A stretch of 64,000 bases of DNA. It comes from Pseudomonadota bacterium. Lineage in GTDB: Bacteria > Pseudomonadota > Alphaproteobacteria > Rhizobiales > Hyphomicrobiaceae. Positions within the stretch are counted from its first letter, which is position 1. Each line of letters opens with the position of its first letter. Under the pieces are notes generated by a model. That model saw nothing but the letters and a program-made list of their open reading frames with translations. It had not been told where the DNA came from and searched no databases. The DNA lies in contig JAFECE010000011.1 of assembly GCA_018242295.1 (NCBI GenBank), positions 62,001-126,000 on the forward strand. The letters are read 5' to 3'. Position numbers and translations under genes: made by a program. Positions 26,111-35,895 of the stretch are shown here, one piece after another.

Positions 26111-26851
26111 ATGCCGAGCAAGTGCACGACCGACCGCCTTCTGCAAAATGTGCGATCGGGGATAACGAAGGTTCTCATCGCCGCGTTTCTTCCGGTTATT
26201 GTCGCCGGTTGTCGGCACGATGCGCCGGGCCCTCAAGTTGCGGGCTGGCAGCTCGTCGATCCCGAGCAGCGCCATCCGATCCTCGTGTCACAACAGCCCG
26301 CAACGCTCAACCTCAGAGTCGCGACGAGTGCCGACGGTTTGACGCCGATGCAGCGTGCGCGCGTCCTAGAGTTCGCCGGCCGGAGCAAGGCCTCGGATGC
26401 CGGCAATAGCCGCATTGTTATTTCAGCTCCTGGCGGATCGCCCAACGAAAGCGCCGCGATGCAAGCGGCTGACGAAGCGCGTCACTTGATGATCGAGAGC
26501 GGCTATTCGGAAACCTCGATCGCGGTCGAGGCCTATCATGCGGACGGCCGTGATGCGCCGCTGCGGTTGTCATACATGCGCTATGTCGCCGAAGCGCCCG
26601 ATTGCGGAAAAGACTGGTCGGAAAATCTCGCGCGCACGTATCAGAACACGCCCTATCCAAACATGGGCTGCGCGGGACAACGCAATCTCGCCGTCATGGT
26701 GGCGAACCCGGCTGATCTTCTCGGTCCGCGCACGATGACGAGCCGCGATGCCAACCGTCGCGATACCATGTACGCGAAATACGTGAAGGGCGAAAAGATC
26801 GGCGCGAAGAGCGAAGACGCGTCAATCGCGAAACCTGGCGCCAGCAATTGA
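26111..26851 (+). CDS. cpaD: Pilus assembly lipoprotein CpaD
   Basis: 246 aa CpaD-family protein. A hydrophobic leader ends with a lipobox-like IVAGC, predicting an outer-membrane lipoprotein with the mature protein starting near residue 36. Conserved features include the pattern I-V-I-S-A-P-G-G-S-P-N and the late APDCGKDWSENLAR followed by NMGCAGQRNLAVMVANPADLL, diagnostic of CpaD. It helps secretin localisation or stability. It is 19 bp after cpaC and 16 bp before cpaE. Confidence 0.92.
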   Translation: MPSKCTTDRLLQNVRSGITKVLIAAFLPVIVAGCRHDAPGPQVAGWQLVDPEQRHPILVSQQPATLNLRVATSADGLTPMQRARVLEFAGRSKASDAGNSRIVISAPGGSPNESAAMQAADEARHLMIESGYSETSIAVEAYHADGRDAPLRLSYMRYVAEAPDCGKDWSENLARTYQNTPYPNMGCAGQRNLAVMVANPADLLGPRTMTSRDANRRDTMYAKYVKGEKIGAKSEDASIAKPGASN

Positions 26852-26866
26852 CCTTTCGGAGAGGAC

Positions 26867-28168
26867 ATGTCCAAGAACGCTTCAGCCATTCCAAGCGACG
26901 AGCCGTTTCTCGAGGATGCAGCGCCGCAGGACCTTCATCCGGCCGACCGCGCCCGGCCCATTCCGCGCATTTCGATCCAGGCCTTTTGCGACGATGCTCA
27001 TGTCGCGGAAGCGCTTGAGTATGCCGCCAGCGACCGCAGGTTGTCGAAGGCGCACGTCAGCGTTCATATGGGCGGCATCGGTGCTGCGGTCGCGCACTAT
27101 GTCGATAGTCCGACGCCAAATCTGATCATTCTCGACAGTGCGCTCAAAGTGGGCCAGCTGCTCGCCGATCTCGACCGGCTCGCGGAAAGCTGCGATCCGG
27201 GGACCAAGGTCATCGTCGTTGGGCGCCATAACGATGTCGTCCTCTATCGCGAACTCCTGAAGCGTGGTGTCGCGGAGTATCTCGTCACGCCCGTCGATCC
27301 GATGGCGTTGATGGAGAGCATCTCAAATCTCTACAATAATCCCGAGACCGACCCCGTCGGCCATGTGTTCGCGTTCATCGGCGCGAAAGGCGGCGTTGGA
27401 TCGTCGACCATTTGCCACAACGTGGCGTGGACGATGTCGGAGGTATTGAAATCCGACGTTACGATCGCCGATCTCGATCTGGCCTTCGGCACCACGGGGC
27501 TCGATTTCAACCAGGACCCGGTGCAGGGTATCGCGGAAGCCCTGGCAACGCCCGAACGTCTAGACGATCAGCTGCTCGACCGCCTGCTGACCAAATGCTC
27601 GGAGCATCTGTCGATTTTCGCGGCACCCGTGGTTCTTGACCGCGATTACGAAATTTCTCCGGAAGCCTGCTCCATCGTCATCGACGTGGCGCGCCAGAAT
27701 GTGCCGTTCGTTGCCGTCGATCTTCCGCACGGGTGGTCGGCGTGGTCGAAGCGCGTTCTGCTGCAGGCCGACGAGGTTGTCATCACGGCCGTACCGGATC
27801 TCGCGAACCTCAGGAATGCCAAGAACATCATCGATCTTCTGAAGACGGCGCGAAAAAACGACGAGAAGCCGCATCTCGTCCTCAACATGGCAAACGTGCC
27901 GAAGCGGCAGGAAATCAGCATTAAGGAATTCGAACAGGCTCTGGGGCTAAAGGTAATCTCGGTCATCGATTATGACTCCGAGACCTTCAGCCAGGCCGCC
28001 AATAACGGCCAGATGCTCGGTGAGTTCAACTCAAAAGCCAAAGCCATCGAGAAGTTTCACGATCTGGCGTTCAGGCTAACGCGCCGTAAAGACACTAAAG
28101 CGGAAAAGCAGAGTTCGCCGCTGTCGGCCATCGCGCCGATCCTGGAGAAGTTGAAGCTCAAGCGTTGA
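26867..28168 (+). CDS. cpaE: Pilus assembly ATPase CpaE/TadZ
   Basis: 433 aa MinD/ParA-like protein that positions the Tad machine at a pole. The N-terminal half is a degenerate receiver-like domain (LIILDSALKVGQLLADLD) and the C-terminal half an ATPase with deviant Walker A GAKGGVGSST at about 172-181. Note Ser-Ser in place of the usual Lys-Thr ending; the first Lys of the deviant motif is present. GGAGAGGAC precedes the ATG. It lies between cpaD and cpaF. Confidence 0.93.
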   Translation: MSKNASAIPSDEPFLEDAAPQDLHPADRARPIPRISIQAFCDDAHVAEALEYAASDRRLSKAHVSVHMGGIGAAVAHYVDSPTPNLIILDSALKVGQLLADLDRLAESCDPGTKVIVVGRHNDVVLYRELLKRGVAEYLVTPVDPMALMESISNLYNNPETDPVGHVFAFIGAKGGVGSSTICHNVAWTMSEVLKSDVTIADLDLAFGTTGLDFNQDPVQGIAEALATPERLDDQLLDRLLTKCSEHLSIFAAPVVLDRDYEISPEACSIVIDVARQNVPFVAVDLPHGWSAWSKRVLLQADEVVITAVPDLANLRNAKNIIDLLKTARKNDEKPHLVLNMANVPKRQEISIKEFEQALGLKVISVIDYDSETFSQAANNGQMLGEFNSKAKAIEKFHDLAFRLTRRKDTKAEKQSSPLSAIAPILEKLKLKR

Positions 28169-28181
28169 GGACCTAGATCGC

Positions 28182-29678
28182 ATGTTCGGTAGGCGCTCGA
28201 ACGATTCATCGTCAGAGAGGCGCGTTGCGCCGCAGTCTTCTGAACCGCAGGCGGCTGTTGCAGCTATCGAAACGCGTGCAGCGGCGCCAGGACGGACGAC
28301 TATGCCTGCGAGCCCTCCCGTGCAGCGGTCGGCGGAGCCGGTCGTCGAATCGCAGCGGCGGCATTCGGAAGAGTACTACGACGTCAAAACGACGGTCTTC
28401 AACGCGCTGATCGATACGATCGATCTCACTCAGTTGTCGAAGCTCGACGGCATTGCGGCGCGAGAAGAGATCCGCGACATCGTCAGCGAAATCATTCAAA
28501 TCAAAAACGTCGTGATGTCGATTGCCGAGCAGGAAGAGCTGCTCGAAGACATCTGCAACGACGTTCTGGGCTATGGTCCGCTCGAGCCGCTTCTCGCGCG
28601 CGACGACATTGCCGACATCATGGTGAACGGTGCCGGCACGACTTTCATCGAAGTCGCGGGCAAAGTTCAAAAGACCAATGTCCGCTTTGCCGACAATCAG
28701 CAGCTGATGAATATCTGTCAGCGTATCGTCAGCCAGGTCGGCCGGCGTGTCGATGAATCGAGCCCGATATGCGACGCGCGCCTTCCCGACGGATCGCGTG
28801 TCAACGTTATCGCGCCGCCGCTTGCGATCGACGGGCCGGCGCTCACGATCCGAAAGTTCAAAAAGGATCGTCTGAGGCTCGAGCAGTTGGTGAAATTCGG
28901 TTCGATCACGCCGGATGCGAAGACGGTTCTCGAGATTATCGGCCGCGTTCGTTGCAACGTCCTGATTTCCGGCGGCACGGGTTCCGGCAAGACGACGCTG
29001 CTCAACTGTCTCACGGGCTCGATCGATGACGACGAGCGCATCATCACGTGCGAAGATTCGGCCGAGCTTCAGCTGCAGCAGCCGCACGTCGTGCGTCTTG
29101 AAACACGCCCGCCCAACCTCGAGGGCGAGGGCGAGATCAAGATGCGCGATCTCATCAAGAACTGCCTGCGTATGCGGCCCGAGCGGATCATCGTCGGCGA
29201 AGTCCGCGGACCTGAGGCCTTCGACTTGCTGCAGGCGATGAACACAGGCCACGACGGCTCGATGGGCACCTTGCATGCCAACAGTCCGCGCGAGGCCTTG
29301 AGCCGTCTCGAATCGATGATCATGCAGGGCGGCTACGCGCTGCCGATCAAAACCATTCGCGAGATGATTTGCGGCTCGGTCGACGTGATCGTTCAGGCGT
29401 CGCGCCTTCGTGACGGATCGCGCAAGATCACGCACATCACCGAAGTGCTCGGGATGGAAGAAGAGACGATCACGCTCCAGAATCTGGTCGTCTACGAAAT
29501 TACCGGCGAGGATGCGCACGGCAAGCTGATCGGCAGGCACCGGTCCACGGGCATCACGCGGCCGCGCTTCATGGAGCGCGCGGAATATTACGGCGAGGCC
29601 GAGCGGCTGATGACGGCGCTCGTCGCTTCGGAAATCGCAGACAAGCACGGCAGTCCGCTGGGGGATCGCAATGGCTGA
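28182..29678 (+). CDS. cpaF: Tad pilus assembly ATPase CpaF/TadA
   Basis: Type II/IV secretion ATPase of 498 aa that powers Flp pilus extrusion. The N-terminal 60 residues are low-complexity; then comes the all-alpha N-domain ([18 protein letters not shown]). The ATPase domain shows Walker [11 protein letters not shown] (about 263-272), the Asp box [10 protein letters not shown], Walker B-like [10 protein letters not shown] and the His box [20 protein letters not shown] precedes the ATG. Its end overlaps the tadB start by 8 bp, so they are translationally coupled. Confidence 0.96.
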   Translation: MFGRRSNDSSSERRVAPQSSEPQAAVAAIETRAAAPGRTTMPASPPVQRSAEPVVESQRRHSEEYYDVKTTVFNALIDTIDLTQLSKLDGIAAREEIRDIVSEIIQIKNVVMSIAEQEELLEDICNDVLGYGPLEPLLARDDIADIMVNGAGTTFIEVAGKVQKTNVRFADNQQLMNICQRIVSQVGRRVDESSPICDARLPDGSRVNVIAPPLAIDGPALTIRKFKKDRLRLEQLVKFGSITPDAKTVLEIIGRVRCNVLISGGTGSGKTTLLNCLTGSIDDDERIITCEDSAELQLQQPHVVRLETRPPNLEGEGEIKMRDLIKNCLRMRPERIIVGEVRGPEAFDLLQAMNTGHDGSMGTLHANSPREALSRLESMIMQGGYALPIKTIREMICGSVDVIVQASRLRDGSRKITHITEVLGMEEETITLQNLVVYEITGEDAHGKLIGRHRSTGITRPRFMERAEYYGEAERLMTALVASEIADKHGSPLGDRNG

Positions 29679-30660
29679 CGTTGATCTTCATGCCCTATTA
29701 ATTCCGCTGCTTGCGGCGCTGGCATTCGCGGGTGTGGTCTTCGCACTCGCCTACCCATATTTTTCGGACAACCGGCAGGCGAAGCGGCTGGAGAGCGTTT
29801 CCGGCGTGCGCGGCGCGCGCCTCGCGAATGCCGCTGGTGACGTGCAGAGCAGCCGCCGGAAATCGGTTGCCGACACCTTGAAGGAACTTGAAGATCGAGA
29901 GAACGCCAACAAGAAGGTTACGCTCAGCCTGAAGCTGGTGCGGGCCGGGACGAAAATGACGCCCCGCGAATTCTACGTCGCGAGCGGTTTGCTTGGCGCT
30001 TTATTGGCATCGATCGCAGTCTTCCTCATCGGCCTTCCGATAGCGGGCACCTTCGTCGTCGCGTTCGTCGGCGGGCTCGGGTTGCCGCGCTGGATCCTGA
30101 ATAAAATGATCAATCGCCGCCAACAGAAATTCGTCGGGCAAATGGCGAATGCGCTCGACGTCGTGGTGCGCGGCATCAAGTCGGGCTTGCCGTTGAACGA
30201 ATGCATCCAGGTCATTTCGCGCGAAAGCCCCGAGCCGCTGGCGGGCGAATTCCGCGAAGTTGTCGATCAACAAAGATTGGGGCTTTCCATCGGGGATGGG
30301 CTCGAACGGATGTGCGAGCGCATGCCGCTGCCGGAGATGCGCTTTCTGACGATCGTCATCGGCATCCAGCAGCAGTCGGGCGGAAACCTGTCCGAAGCGC
30401 TCTCGAACCTTTCGAACGTGCTCCGGGACCGGCAAATGCTGGCGCTCAAAGTGAAGGCGCTTTCCGCCGAAGCGAAGGCATCGGCGCTGGTGCTCGCTTC
30501 GTTGCCGCCGGGCGTCATGTCGATGGTCTATCTTTCCTCGCCCGGTTACATAATGCCGCTTTTCACGACGACCATCGGGCACTTCATGGTTGTCATCGGT
30601 GCGGTGTGGATGGGGATGGGCGTGCTCATCATGAAGAAGATGATCAATTTCAAATTCTAG
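29671..30660 (+). CDS. tadB: Tad pilus inner-membrane platform protein TadB
   Basis: 329 aa GspF/T2SF-type membrane protein. An N-terminal helix is followed by two central helices (about 105-150), then the cytoplasmic T2SF domain (FVGQMANALDVVVRGIKSGLPLNECIQVIS), and a C-terminal helix pair. The motif G-x-x-L-x-x-A-L-x-N-L-S (GGNLSEALSNLSNVLRDRQ) is characteristic. With TadC it forms the heteromeric platform engaged by CpaF. It overlaps cpaF by 8 bp and precedes tadC by 39 bp. Confidence 0.94.
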   Translation: MADVDLHALLIPLLAALAFAGVVFALAYPYFSDNRQAKRLESVSGVRGARLANAAGDVQSSRRKSVADTLKELEDRENANKKVTLSLKLVRAGTKMTPREFYVASGLLGALLASIAVFLIGLPIAGTFVVAFVGGLGLPRWILNKMINRRQQKFVGQMANALDVVVRGIKSGLPLNECIQVISRESPEPLAGEFREVVDQQRLGLSIGDGLERMCERMPLPEMRFLTIVIGIQQQSGGNLSEALSNLSNVLRDRQMLALKVKALSAEAKASALVLASLPPGVMSMVYLSSPGYIMPLFTTTIGHFMVVIGAVWMGMGVLIMKKMINFKF

Positions 30661-30699
30661 GTTGCTTTTCGCGCAAACGGACATGGTGGCAGTACTTCG

Positions 30700-31683
30700 A
30701 TGACGTCATTCGTCGACACGGTAATGGACCCGCAATTCATCGCGACGATGCTGGCGGCGTTCTGCGTTTTCGCAACCGTTCTGACGGTAGCGCTGCCGAT
30801 GCTGCAGCGTGACCAAATGAACCGGCGCATGAAAGAGATGGCCATCGAGCGCAGCAAACTGCGTTCGGCGCGTCTTGCGGAAATGGCGACCAAGGACCGC
30901 CCGCAAGCCGGGCGCCTCAGGGCGACGCCCAAGGGCTTCATGCAGCAGGTCGTCGATCAGCTGAAGCTGCGCGAGCGTTTCGACAATGAGGAACTTCGCG
31001 AAAACCTGAAGCGCGCCGGTCTTCGCGGGCAAGCGAACATCGTGTCGTTCATGTTCTTCCGTGTCGCGGCGCCGGTCGTGCTTTTCTTTTTCGCGCTCTT
31101 CTATTTCTTCGTTCTCTACGACACCGGCTACCCTGCGACGATCAACGTTCTGATGGCGTTAGCGGCAGGATTTATCGGCTTTTACGTACCGAATATGTTC
31201 ATCTCCAACCGCGTTCAGAAGCGGCAGATGGCGATCAAGCAAGCGTGGCCGGATGCGCTTGACATGCTGTTGATCTGCGTCCAATCGGGCATGTCGGTCG
31301 AGGCGGGGTTCGCGAAAGTCGGCAAGGAAATCGTCGGCCAGTCGGTCGAGCTTGCCGAAGAAATGATGCTGACGACGGCTGAGTTGTCCTACTTGCAGGA
31401 CCGCCGACAAGCTTACGAGAATCTCGCGAAGCGCACGGGGCTTCCCGGCGTCAAGGCGGTGATGACGGCGCTCGTCCAAGCCGAGCGCTACGGCACGCCC
31501 GTCGGGCAGGCGCTTCGCACGATGGCGAAGGAGAACCGCGAGATCCGTCAGTCGGAAGCCGAGCGGAAGGCTGCCGCCTTGCCGCCGAAGCTGACGGTTC
31601 CGATGATCGTGTTCTTCCTGCCGGTGCTTTTCATCGTCATCCTCGGGCCGGCCGGCATCTCCTATATGGAGATGCAAAAGTAG
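30700..31683 (+). CDS. tadC: Tad pilus inner-membrane platform protein TadC
   Basis: 327 aa paralogue of TadB with the same layout: an N-terminal helix, a basic cytoplasmic stretch, two helices, a T2SF domain (QAWPDALDMLLICVQSGMSVEAGFAKV) and a terminal helix (LTVPMIVFFLPVLFIVILG). The motif SYLQDRRQAYENLAKRTGL is typical of TadC. It is the last plus-strand gene of the tad run, followed 40 bp later by a strong terminator. Confidence 0.94.
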   Translation: MTSFVDTVMDPQFIATMLAAFCVFATVLTVALPMLQRDQMNRRMKEMAIERSKLRSARLAEMATKDRPQAGRLRATPKGFMQQVVDQLKLRERFDNEELRENLKRAGLRGQANIVSFMFFRVAAPVVLFFFALFYFFVLYDTGYPATINVLMALAAGFIGFYVPNMFISNRVQKRQMAIKQAWPDALDMLLICVQSGMSVEAGFAKVGKEIVGQSVELAEEMMLTTAELSYLQDRRQAYENLAKRTGLPGVKAVMTALVQAERYGTPVGQALRTMAKENREIRQSEAERKAAALPPKLTVPMIVFFLPVLFIVILGPAGISYMEMQK

Positions 31684-31723
31684 GGCTCGCTTAGCGCTCG
31701 CAAGAACCCTTTTGTGTCGCGTT

Positions 31724-31754
31724 AGCCCCGATCGCCAATCCGGTGATCGGGGCT
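31724..31754 (+). terminator. Rho-independent terminator of the tad operon
   Basis: AGCCCCGATC (31724-31733) pairs perfectly with GATCGGGGCT (31745-31754) around an 11-base loop, followed by ATTTCTTTT. It lies 40 bp after the tadC stop and is well placed to end the long cpa-tad transcript. Confidence 0.88.
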
Positions 31755-31790
31755 ATTTCTTTTGAGCGAAGCGGTTCGCGCGACGCAAAA

Positions 31791-31819
31791 AGCCCGGCGA
31801 ACTGAAAAGTCGCCGGGCT
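31791..31819 (-). terminator. Rho-independent terminator of the tadD-like gene
   Basis: AGCCCGGCGA pairs with TCGCCGGGCT, extended by CT/AG with one bulged A, enclosing a short loop. On the minus strand it is followed by TTTTTGCG. It lies 37 bp beyond the stop of the minus-strand tadD-like gene, back to back with the plus-strand tad terminator. Confidence 0.85.
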
Positions 31820-31855
31820 GTTCTCTAATGCCGGAAAAGAAGTGAATGACCTCTT

Positions 31856-32821
31856 TTATCTCGTGATCGGCAGTGCTTCGTCGGTGCTCGTCTGCCAGAC
31901 ACCTTGTGTGACGGGCAGAGGTGCACTGGTGGCTGTGGTGTTCTGGTATGCTTTCTCAGCCGGTGCGGACGGGTTGACCGACGTATTGTCGGCGAAGCTT
32001 CTCGCGTCGGGCATGGCGGTTGTTGGCTCGAGCTTCACCATCTGCTTCAGATAAGCTGCGTTGGCGGATGCGGTATCGGTGTTGAGCACGCTGGCGGCGA
32101 CGGATTTTGATTCGTCGTAGCGTCCCTGAAGGCCCAAAACGAGGGCGAGGTTCTCGCGGACTTTCGGTGTCGCGCCCGGCGCCGATACTGCCTGACGGAG
32201 CAGGTCTTCTGCTTTCTTGGGGTCGCCGTTCATTGCGTAGGCCATCGCGAGGTTGTTCGTGACAGTCGGGTTGTTGGGCGAGAGCGTCAGCGCGCGCTCG
32301 TAGAAGGGGATTGCCTCGGTATACTTGCCCTGCTTCGCCATTACCGTGCCGCGGGCCGAGACGATACGCCAATCGGGCTTTGTCGGGTCGTCGGCCATCG
32401 TCAGCATCTGATTGGCGACGCCGACCTGATCCATCTCCAGCGCCAGGCGGCCGTATTCGCCGGCGACTTCCTGGTCGTTGCCGTGGAGGAGGCTGACTTG
32501 CTGCAGGACAGCGAGGGCTTTCTCTTTTTCGCCGAGAGCCTTCAGGTTTTTCGCATAGTTCAGCGCAGGGCGAATCTCGGTCGGCTTTTTCGTGTATTCG
32601 TTGCCCCAGTAGATGGTTGCCTTCTGCAACTCGTTTTGCGGAGACGAGGGCGTGGCGTCGGCGGTCTTGGTGCCGCCGTCCGGTTTCATGGCGATGCTCG
32701 GCAGCAGGTCGGTCGACGCGGAGCACGCTCCGAGCAGCAAACTCGCGGAAAGGGCGGCGATGGTGCCCAGGCGAGCGGGCCGCAGCATTTGAGGCGGGAG
32801 GTGGCGCTCAACACGCGTCAT
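31856..32821 (-). CDS. tadD: TPR-containing lipoprotein, TadD-like pilus assembly protein
   Basis: 321 aa protein with a leader and lipobox (SLLLGAC, lipid Cys near residue 33), then tetratricopeptide repeats from about 70 to 250. Repeats are visible as KYTEAIPFYERALTLSPNNP and TVTNNLAMAYAMNGDPKKAEDLLRQA. TadD-type TPR lipoproteins are secretin pilotins in Tad systems. The C-terminal 60 residues are Ser/Thr/Pro-rich and unrelated to TPR. It faces tadC convergently and has its own terminator. The TadD assignment rests on architecture and position. Confidence 0.82.
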   Translation of the reverse strand: MTRVERHLPPQMLRPARLGTIAALSASLLLGACSASTDLLPSIAMKPDGGTKTADATPSSPQNELQKATIYWGNEYTKKPTEIRPALNYAKNLKALGEKEKALAVLQQVSLLHGNDQEVAGEYGRLALEMDQVGVANQMLTMADDPTKPDWRIVSARGTVMAKQGKYTEAIPFYERALTLSPNNPTVTNNLAMAYAMNGDPKKAEDLLRQAVSAPGATPKVRENLALVLGLQGRYDESKSVAASVLNTDTASANAAYLKQMVKLEPTTAMPDARSFADNTSVNPSAPAEKAYQNTTATSAPLPVTQGVWQTSTDEALPITR

Positions 32822-33032
32822 GAAGGTCTCCGTAGGGGAATGATTCGCGGGTTTGCGCGCGAATCTGAGAGGCCGTCAGTTTCTGAGGCAGGCGTCAACA
32901 AACGCTTAAGTTTTGCTGGAGACCCGTATAAGCAGATGCATCTTGAGAATGCTGTGCTCTGGCCGCCGCGATAGTTGCAGCCGGCACGCGATTTCAGCCA
33001 ATGATTACAACGTGCAGCGGAGTGTGAGACGG

Positions 33033-34454
33033 ATGGTCGAGACGGCAGCCTGGGCAGCGGCGGAAACATTTGCACTTGGTGCTCAAGCCGCGGACGACAT
33101 CCCCATTCACTTTGTCCATTCCGACGGCGTCGACGCGATCGGCTCGCTCGACGACGTTCAGCGCGCCTGGCTCAAGGCTCAGAAGTTTTCGGGTAACGCC
33201 AAGCGCACCGTTCTCATTCCCGCCGGGGATGGAAAGATCAGCTCCGTCGCCTTCGGGATTGGCAACGGCCAGCAGGGCGAGCCGAGCGGTCCCTCGGAAC
33301 TGCTGGCCGGGCTTCTCAGTCCGGCGTTGCCCGCAGGCACGTATCGGTTCGCCTCAGAATTGGCGCACAATGAGCTTGCGGCTTTGGCCTGGTCTCTCGG
33401 CGCCTACTCGTTCTCGCGGTATAAGAACAAGGACAAGAACGGCGATCGCGCCAAGCTTCGGCTCGCCGGTCCGGGCGCGGATCGCATCATCAACACGGCC
33501 GAAGCCGTTTGGCTCGGGCGGGATCTCATCAACACACCGGCTTCCGACTTGGCGCCTGCGGACATCGAAGCCATCGCGCGGGAACTCGCGGGACGTCACG
33601 GGGCCGATATTTCGGTGACGACTGGCGACGATCTGCTGACCGCGAATTTTCCGTTGATCCACGCCGTCGGGCGGGCCAGCCCGCGGCAGCCACGTCTCAT
33701 CGACATGACTTGGGGACCGGCCGGGGCGCCGAAGATCACGCTGGTCGGCAAGGGCATCACCTTCGATACCGGCGGTCTCGACATCAAGCCTGCGAGCGCC
33801 ATGCTGCTGATGAAGAAGGACATGGGTGGCGCGGCAACGGCGCTGGCGCTCGCGCACATGATCATGGGACAGGGGCTCAAATGCCGCCTGCGCGTGCTAA
33901 TCCCGACGGCGGAGAATTCGGTCGGCGGCGATGCCTTCCGGCCGGGCGATGTGATCGCCAGCCGCCTCGGTCTCACCGTCGAGATCGGCAACACGGACGC
34001 CGAAGGCCGGCTCGTGCTCGCAGATGCGCTGGCGCTCGCGGACTCAGACGAGCCTGACAGCATCTTCGTATTTGCAACGCTGACCGGCGCGGCGCGCACG
34101 GCGCTCGGTCCCGATTTGCCCGCCTTCTTTACGAATGACGATGATCTCGCGCGGAGCCTGCCGCCGCTCGCGACCTCGATCGGCGATCCGCTCTGGCATT
34201 TGCCGCTTTGGGAAGGTTACCGCCGCCATCTCGACAGTGATGTCGCCGATATTAACAACGTCTGGGAATCGCCGTTTGCGGGTGCCATCACTGCGGCATT
34301 ATTTTTAAAGCGCTTCGTGAGCAAGGCTCGCCGTTTCGCCCACTTCGACTTATATGGCTGGCGACCGGCGCCGCGTCCCCTCGGTCCGAAAGGCGGAGAG
34401 CCGCACACGGCACGCGCGGTGATGGAACAACTGAGGCGAGAGTTGACCTCGTGA
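33033..34454 (+). CDS. Leucyl aminopeptidase family (M17) protein
   Basis: Cytosolic di-metal aminopeptidase of 473 aa. The catalytic C-terminal domain shows VGKGITFDTGGLDIKPASAM, MKKDMGGAATAL and the signature NTDAEGRLVLADAL, carrying the Lys, Asp and Glu metal ligands and the catalytic Arg. The N-terminal domain is divergent, as usual. I start at the ATG at 33033 because the upstream extension to 32913 is Cys/Arg-rich and unlike the family. The stop overlaps the next start (GTGA), coupling it to an NlpC/P60 hydrolase, a common pair in Rhizobiales. Confidence 0.92.
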   Translation: MVETAAWAAAETFALGAQAADDIPIHFVHSDGVDAIGSLDDVQRAWLKAQKFSGNAKRTVLIPAGDGKISSVAFGIGNGQQGEPSGPSELLAGLLSPALPAGTYRFASELAHNELAALAWSLGAYSFSRYKNKDKNGDRAKLRLAGPGADRIINTAEAVWLGRDLINTPASDLAPADIEAIARELAGRHGADISVTTGDDLLTANFPLIHAVGRASPRQPRLIDMTWGPAGAPKITLVGKGITFDTGGLDIKPASAMLLMKKDMGGAATALALAHMIMGQGLKCRLRVLIPTAENSVGGDAFRPGDVIASRLGLTVEIGNTDAEGRLVLADALALADSDEPDSIFVFATLTGAARTALGPDLPAFFTNDDDLARSLPPLATSIGDPLWHLPLWEGYRRHLDSDVADINNVWESPFAGAITAALFLKRFVSKARRFAHFDLYGWRPAPRPLGPKGGEPHTARAVMEQLRRELTS

Positions 34455-35347
34455 ATACCGGAGTTTCGCAACGCCCCGCAGGCGCGCTCGACCCGCGCCG
34501 CAACGCTTTCCGTCCGGACCTCGCAGCGAAGTCGCTCGAAGGTATCGTCCGCGCGGAGCGTTACGTTGCGGGCGAGTCAGCCTTCGTCGTTCGCGCCACG
34601 GTGCCACTTCGCAAACTGCCTGATCCCGCGCGCGGTTTCGAGACCGAAGCTCTGTTCGGCGAAAACTTGACGGTCTTTGAGGAAAACAACGGCTGGGCCT
34701 GGGTTCAGCTCGCGCGCGACGGATACGTCGGATATCTGCGCTCCGACACGATTGCGCGTGGGGCGACAAATCCCACGCATCGCGTCCAGACGCTCGGCAC
34801 GTTTCTTTACGGCGCGCCGGACATCAAGTCGGCGCCGATCATGCATCTGCCGATGAATGCGCCGATCGCCGCGCGGAGCGGCGACGAACGGTTTCTCGAA
34901 CTCGAGGGCGGCGGCTTCATCTACGCGCGGCACGCGGCACCGAGAGATCGCTTCGTGCGCGACTATGCGGAAATCGCCGAGCGCTTCGTCGGTACGCCTT
35001 ATCTCTGGGGAGGCCGCACGCGCGTCGGGATCGATTGTTCAGGTCTTGTGCAGACGGCGCTGCACGCGGCAGGCCTTCCGGCGCCGCGCGACAGCGACAT
35101 GCAGCAGGCCGAGCTTGGCGGCAACGTGCTCGTCTCAGAAGATCTCGAAGGGTTGACGCGCGGCGATCTCATTTTCTGGAAAGGGCATGTCGGCATCATG
35201 CTCGACGGTGTGATGCTGATTCATGCCAACGCCTATCACATGCTGGTCGCGGTCGAGCCATTGTCGGAGGCGGCGCGGAGAATTGCCAAAACGGGCAGCC
35301 AAATTTCCGCGATCAAGCGTCTCGCCGGGCACGCGCCGGCTTTCTAG
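34451..35347 (+). CDS. NlpC/P60 family cysteine hydrolase with SH3-like domains
   Basis: 298 aa C40 peptidase-like protein, probably cleaving gamma-D-glutamyl-diaminopimelate links in peptidoglycan fragments. Two SH3-like segments (about 45-165; WVQLARDGYVGYLRSD is typical) precede the NlpC/P60 domain. Catalytic residues are visible: Cys196 in GIDCSGLVQ and His246 in KGHVGIML, with a third polar position in HANAY. No signal peptide is visible, so cytoplasmic action on recycled muropeptides fits the coupled aminopeptidase. It starts at GTG 34451, overlapping the preceding stop. Confidence 0.9.
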   Translation: MNTGVSQRPAGALDPRRNAFRPDLAAKSLEGIVRAERYVAGESAFVVRATVPLRKLPDPARGFETEALFGENLTVFEENNGWAWVQLARDGYVGYLRSDTIARGATNPTHRVQTLGTFLYGAPDIKSAPIMHLPMNAPIAARSGDERFLELEGGGFIYARHAAPRDRFVRDYAEIAERFVGTPYLWGGRTRVGIDCSGLVQTALHAAGLPAPRDSDMQQAELGGNVLVSEDLEGLTRGDLIFWKGHVGIMLDGVMLIHANAYHMLVAVEPLSEAARRIAKTGSQISAIKRLAGHAPAF

Positions 35348-35359
35348 CCGTTAGGGCCG

Positions 35360-35809
35360 TCAGCGGCGATACGGCAGGAAGCGCCGCGTGCGCCATTCTT
35401 CGGCCGCGGTCGCTCGGGAGATCCGGCGGTCGCCGATCCAATCCCAGCCCGGCGCCAGTTCGACTCGCATCGCGATGCCAACGAGCGCATCCGTCACGGT
35501 GTTGTACTTTTCGATCTTATCGACATGCCCTGCCTCGATCGCCCGTACAAGTGCCGGGAAGATGTCGAACCGTTCGATCGGGCGATCTTCGTAGGTTTCC
35601 GCTGCGAGCTTCAGGCCGAATTTCTGATCGGACCGGATCATCAGCTCAAACGCGCAGGCAAGATCCTCGTTCGGGACGACGGCGATCCGCCAATAGCGAT
35701 CGGACGCGGCGATGCCGACGTCGGCGCAGTCGCGAATTGTGGCTGCCCATCTCTCGATATCGACAAGCGTCTGTTCGAGGCGGTCTCGGAATACGTCATC
35801 GGAAAGCAT
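35360..35809 (-). CDS. Conserved-looking hypothetical protein (149 aa)
   Basis: 149 aa soluble protein starting at the ATG at 35809; a longer TTG start at 35824 is possible. I do not recognise a family. It is mixed alpha/beta in character with a helical first part (VFRDRLEQTLVDIERWAATI), a central strand-like stretch (YWRIAVVPNEDLACAFELMI), no membrane segment and no signal peptide. The C-terminus is Trp- and Arg-rich (WDWIGDRRIS). It is convergent with the NlpC/P60 gene (12 bp) and co-directional with the upstream GST gene. Codon usage looks like its neighbours. Confidence 0.6.
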   Translation of the reverse strand: MLSDDVFRDRLEQTLVDIERWAATIRDCADVGIAASDRYWRIAVVPNEDLACAFELMIRSDQKFGLKLAAETYEDRPIERFDIFPALVRAIEAGHVDKIEKYNTVTDALVGIAMRVELAPGWDWIGDRRISRATAAEEWRTRRFLPYRR

Positions 35810-35895
35810 CGAGGGATCCCGCAAGCAGCGATTCGGAGACTTCAGGATAGCTTATCCCTCAGTCTCCGAAACCGGCTGCGCGTGGCGATCCCTGT

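Noticed and set aside
24446-26275. 609 aa minus-strand frame opposite the secretin gene
   Set aside because: Antisense to cpaC with the Arg/Asp/His-rich composition of a GC-rich shadow; cpaC is certain.
28212-29648. 478 aa minus-strand frame opposite cpaF
   Set aside because: Antisense shadow of the well-conserved cpaF ATPase.
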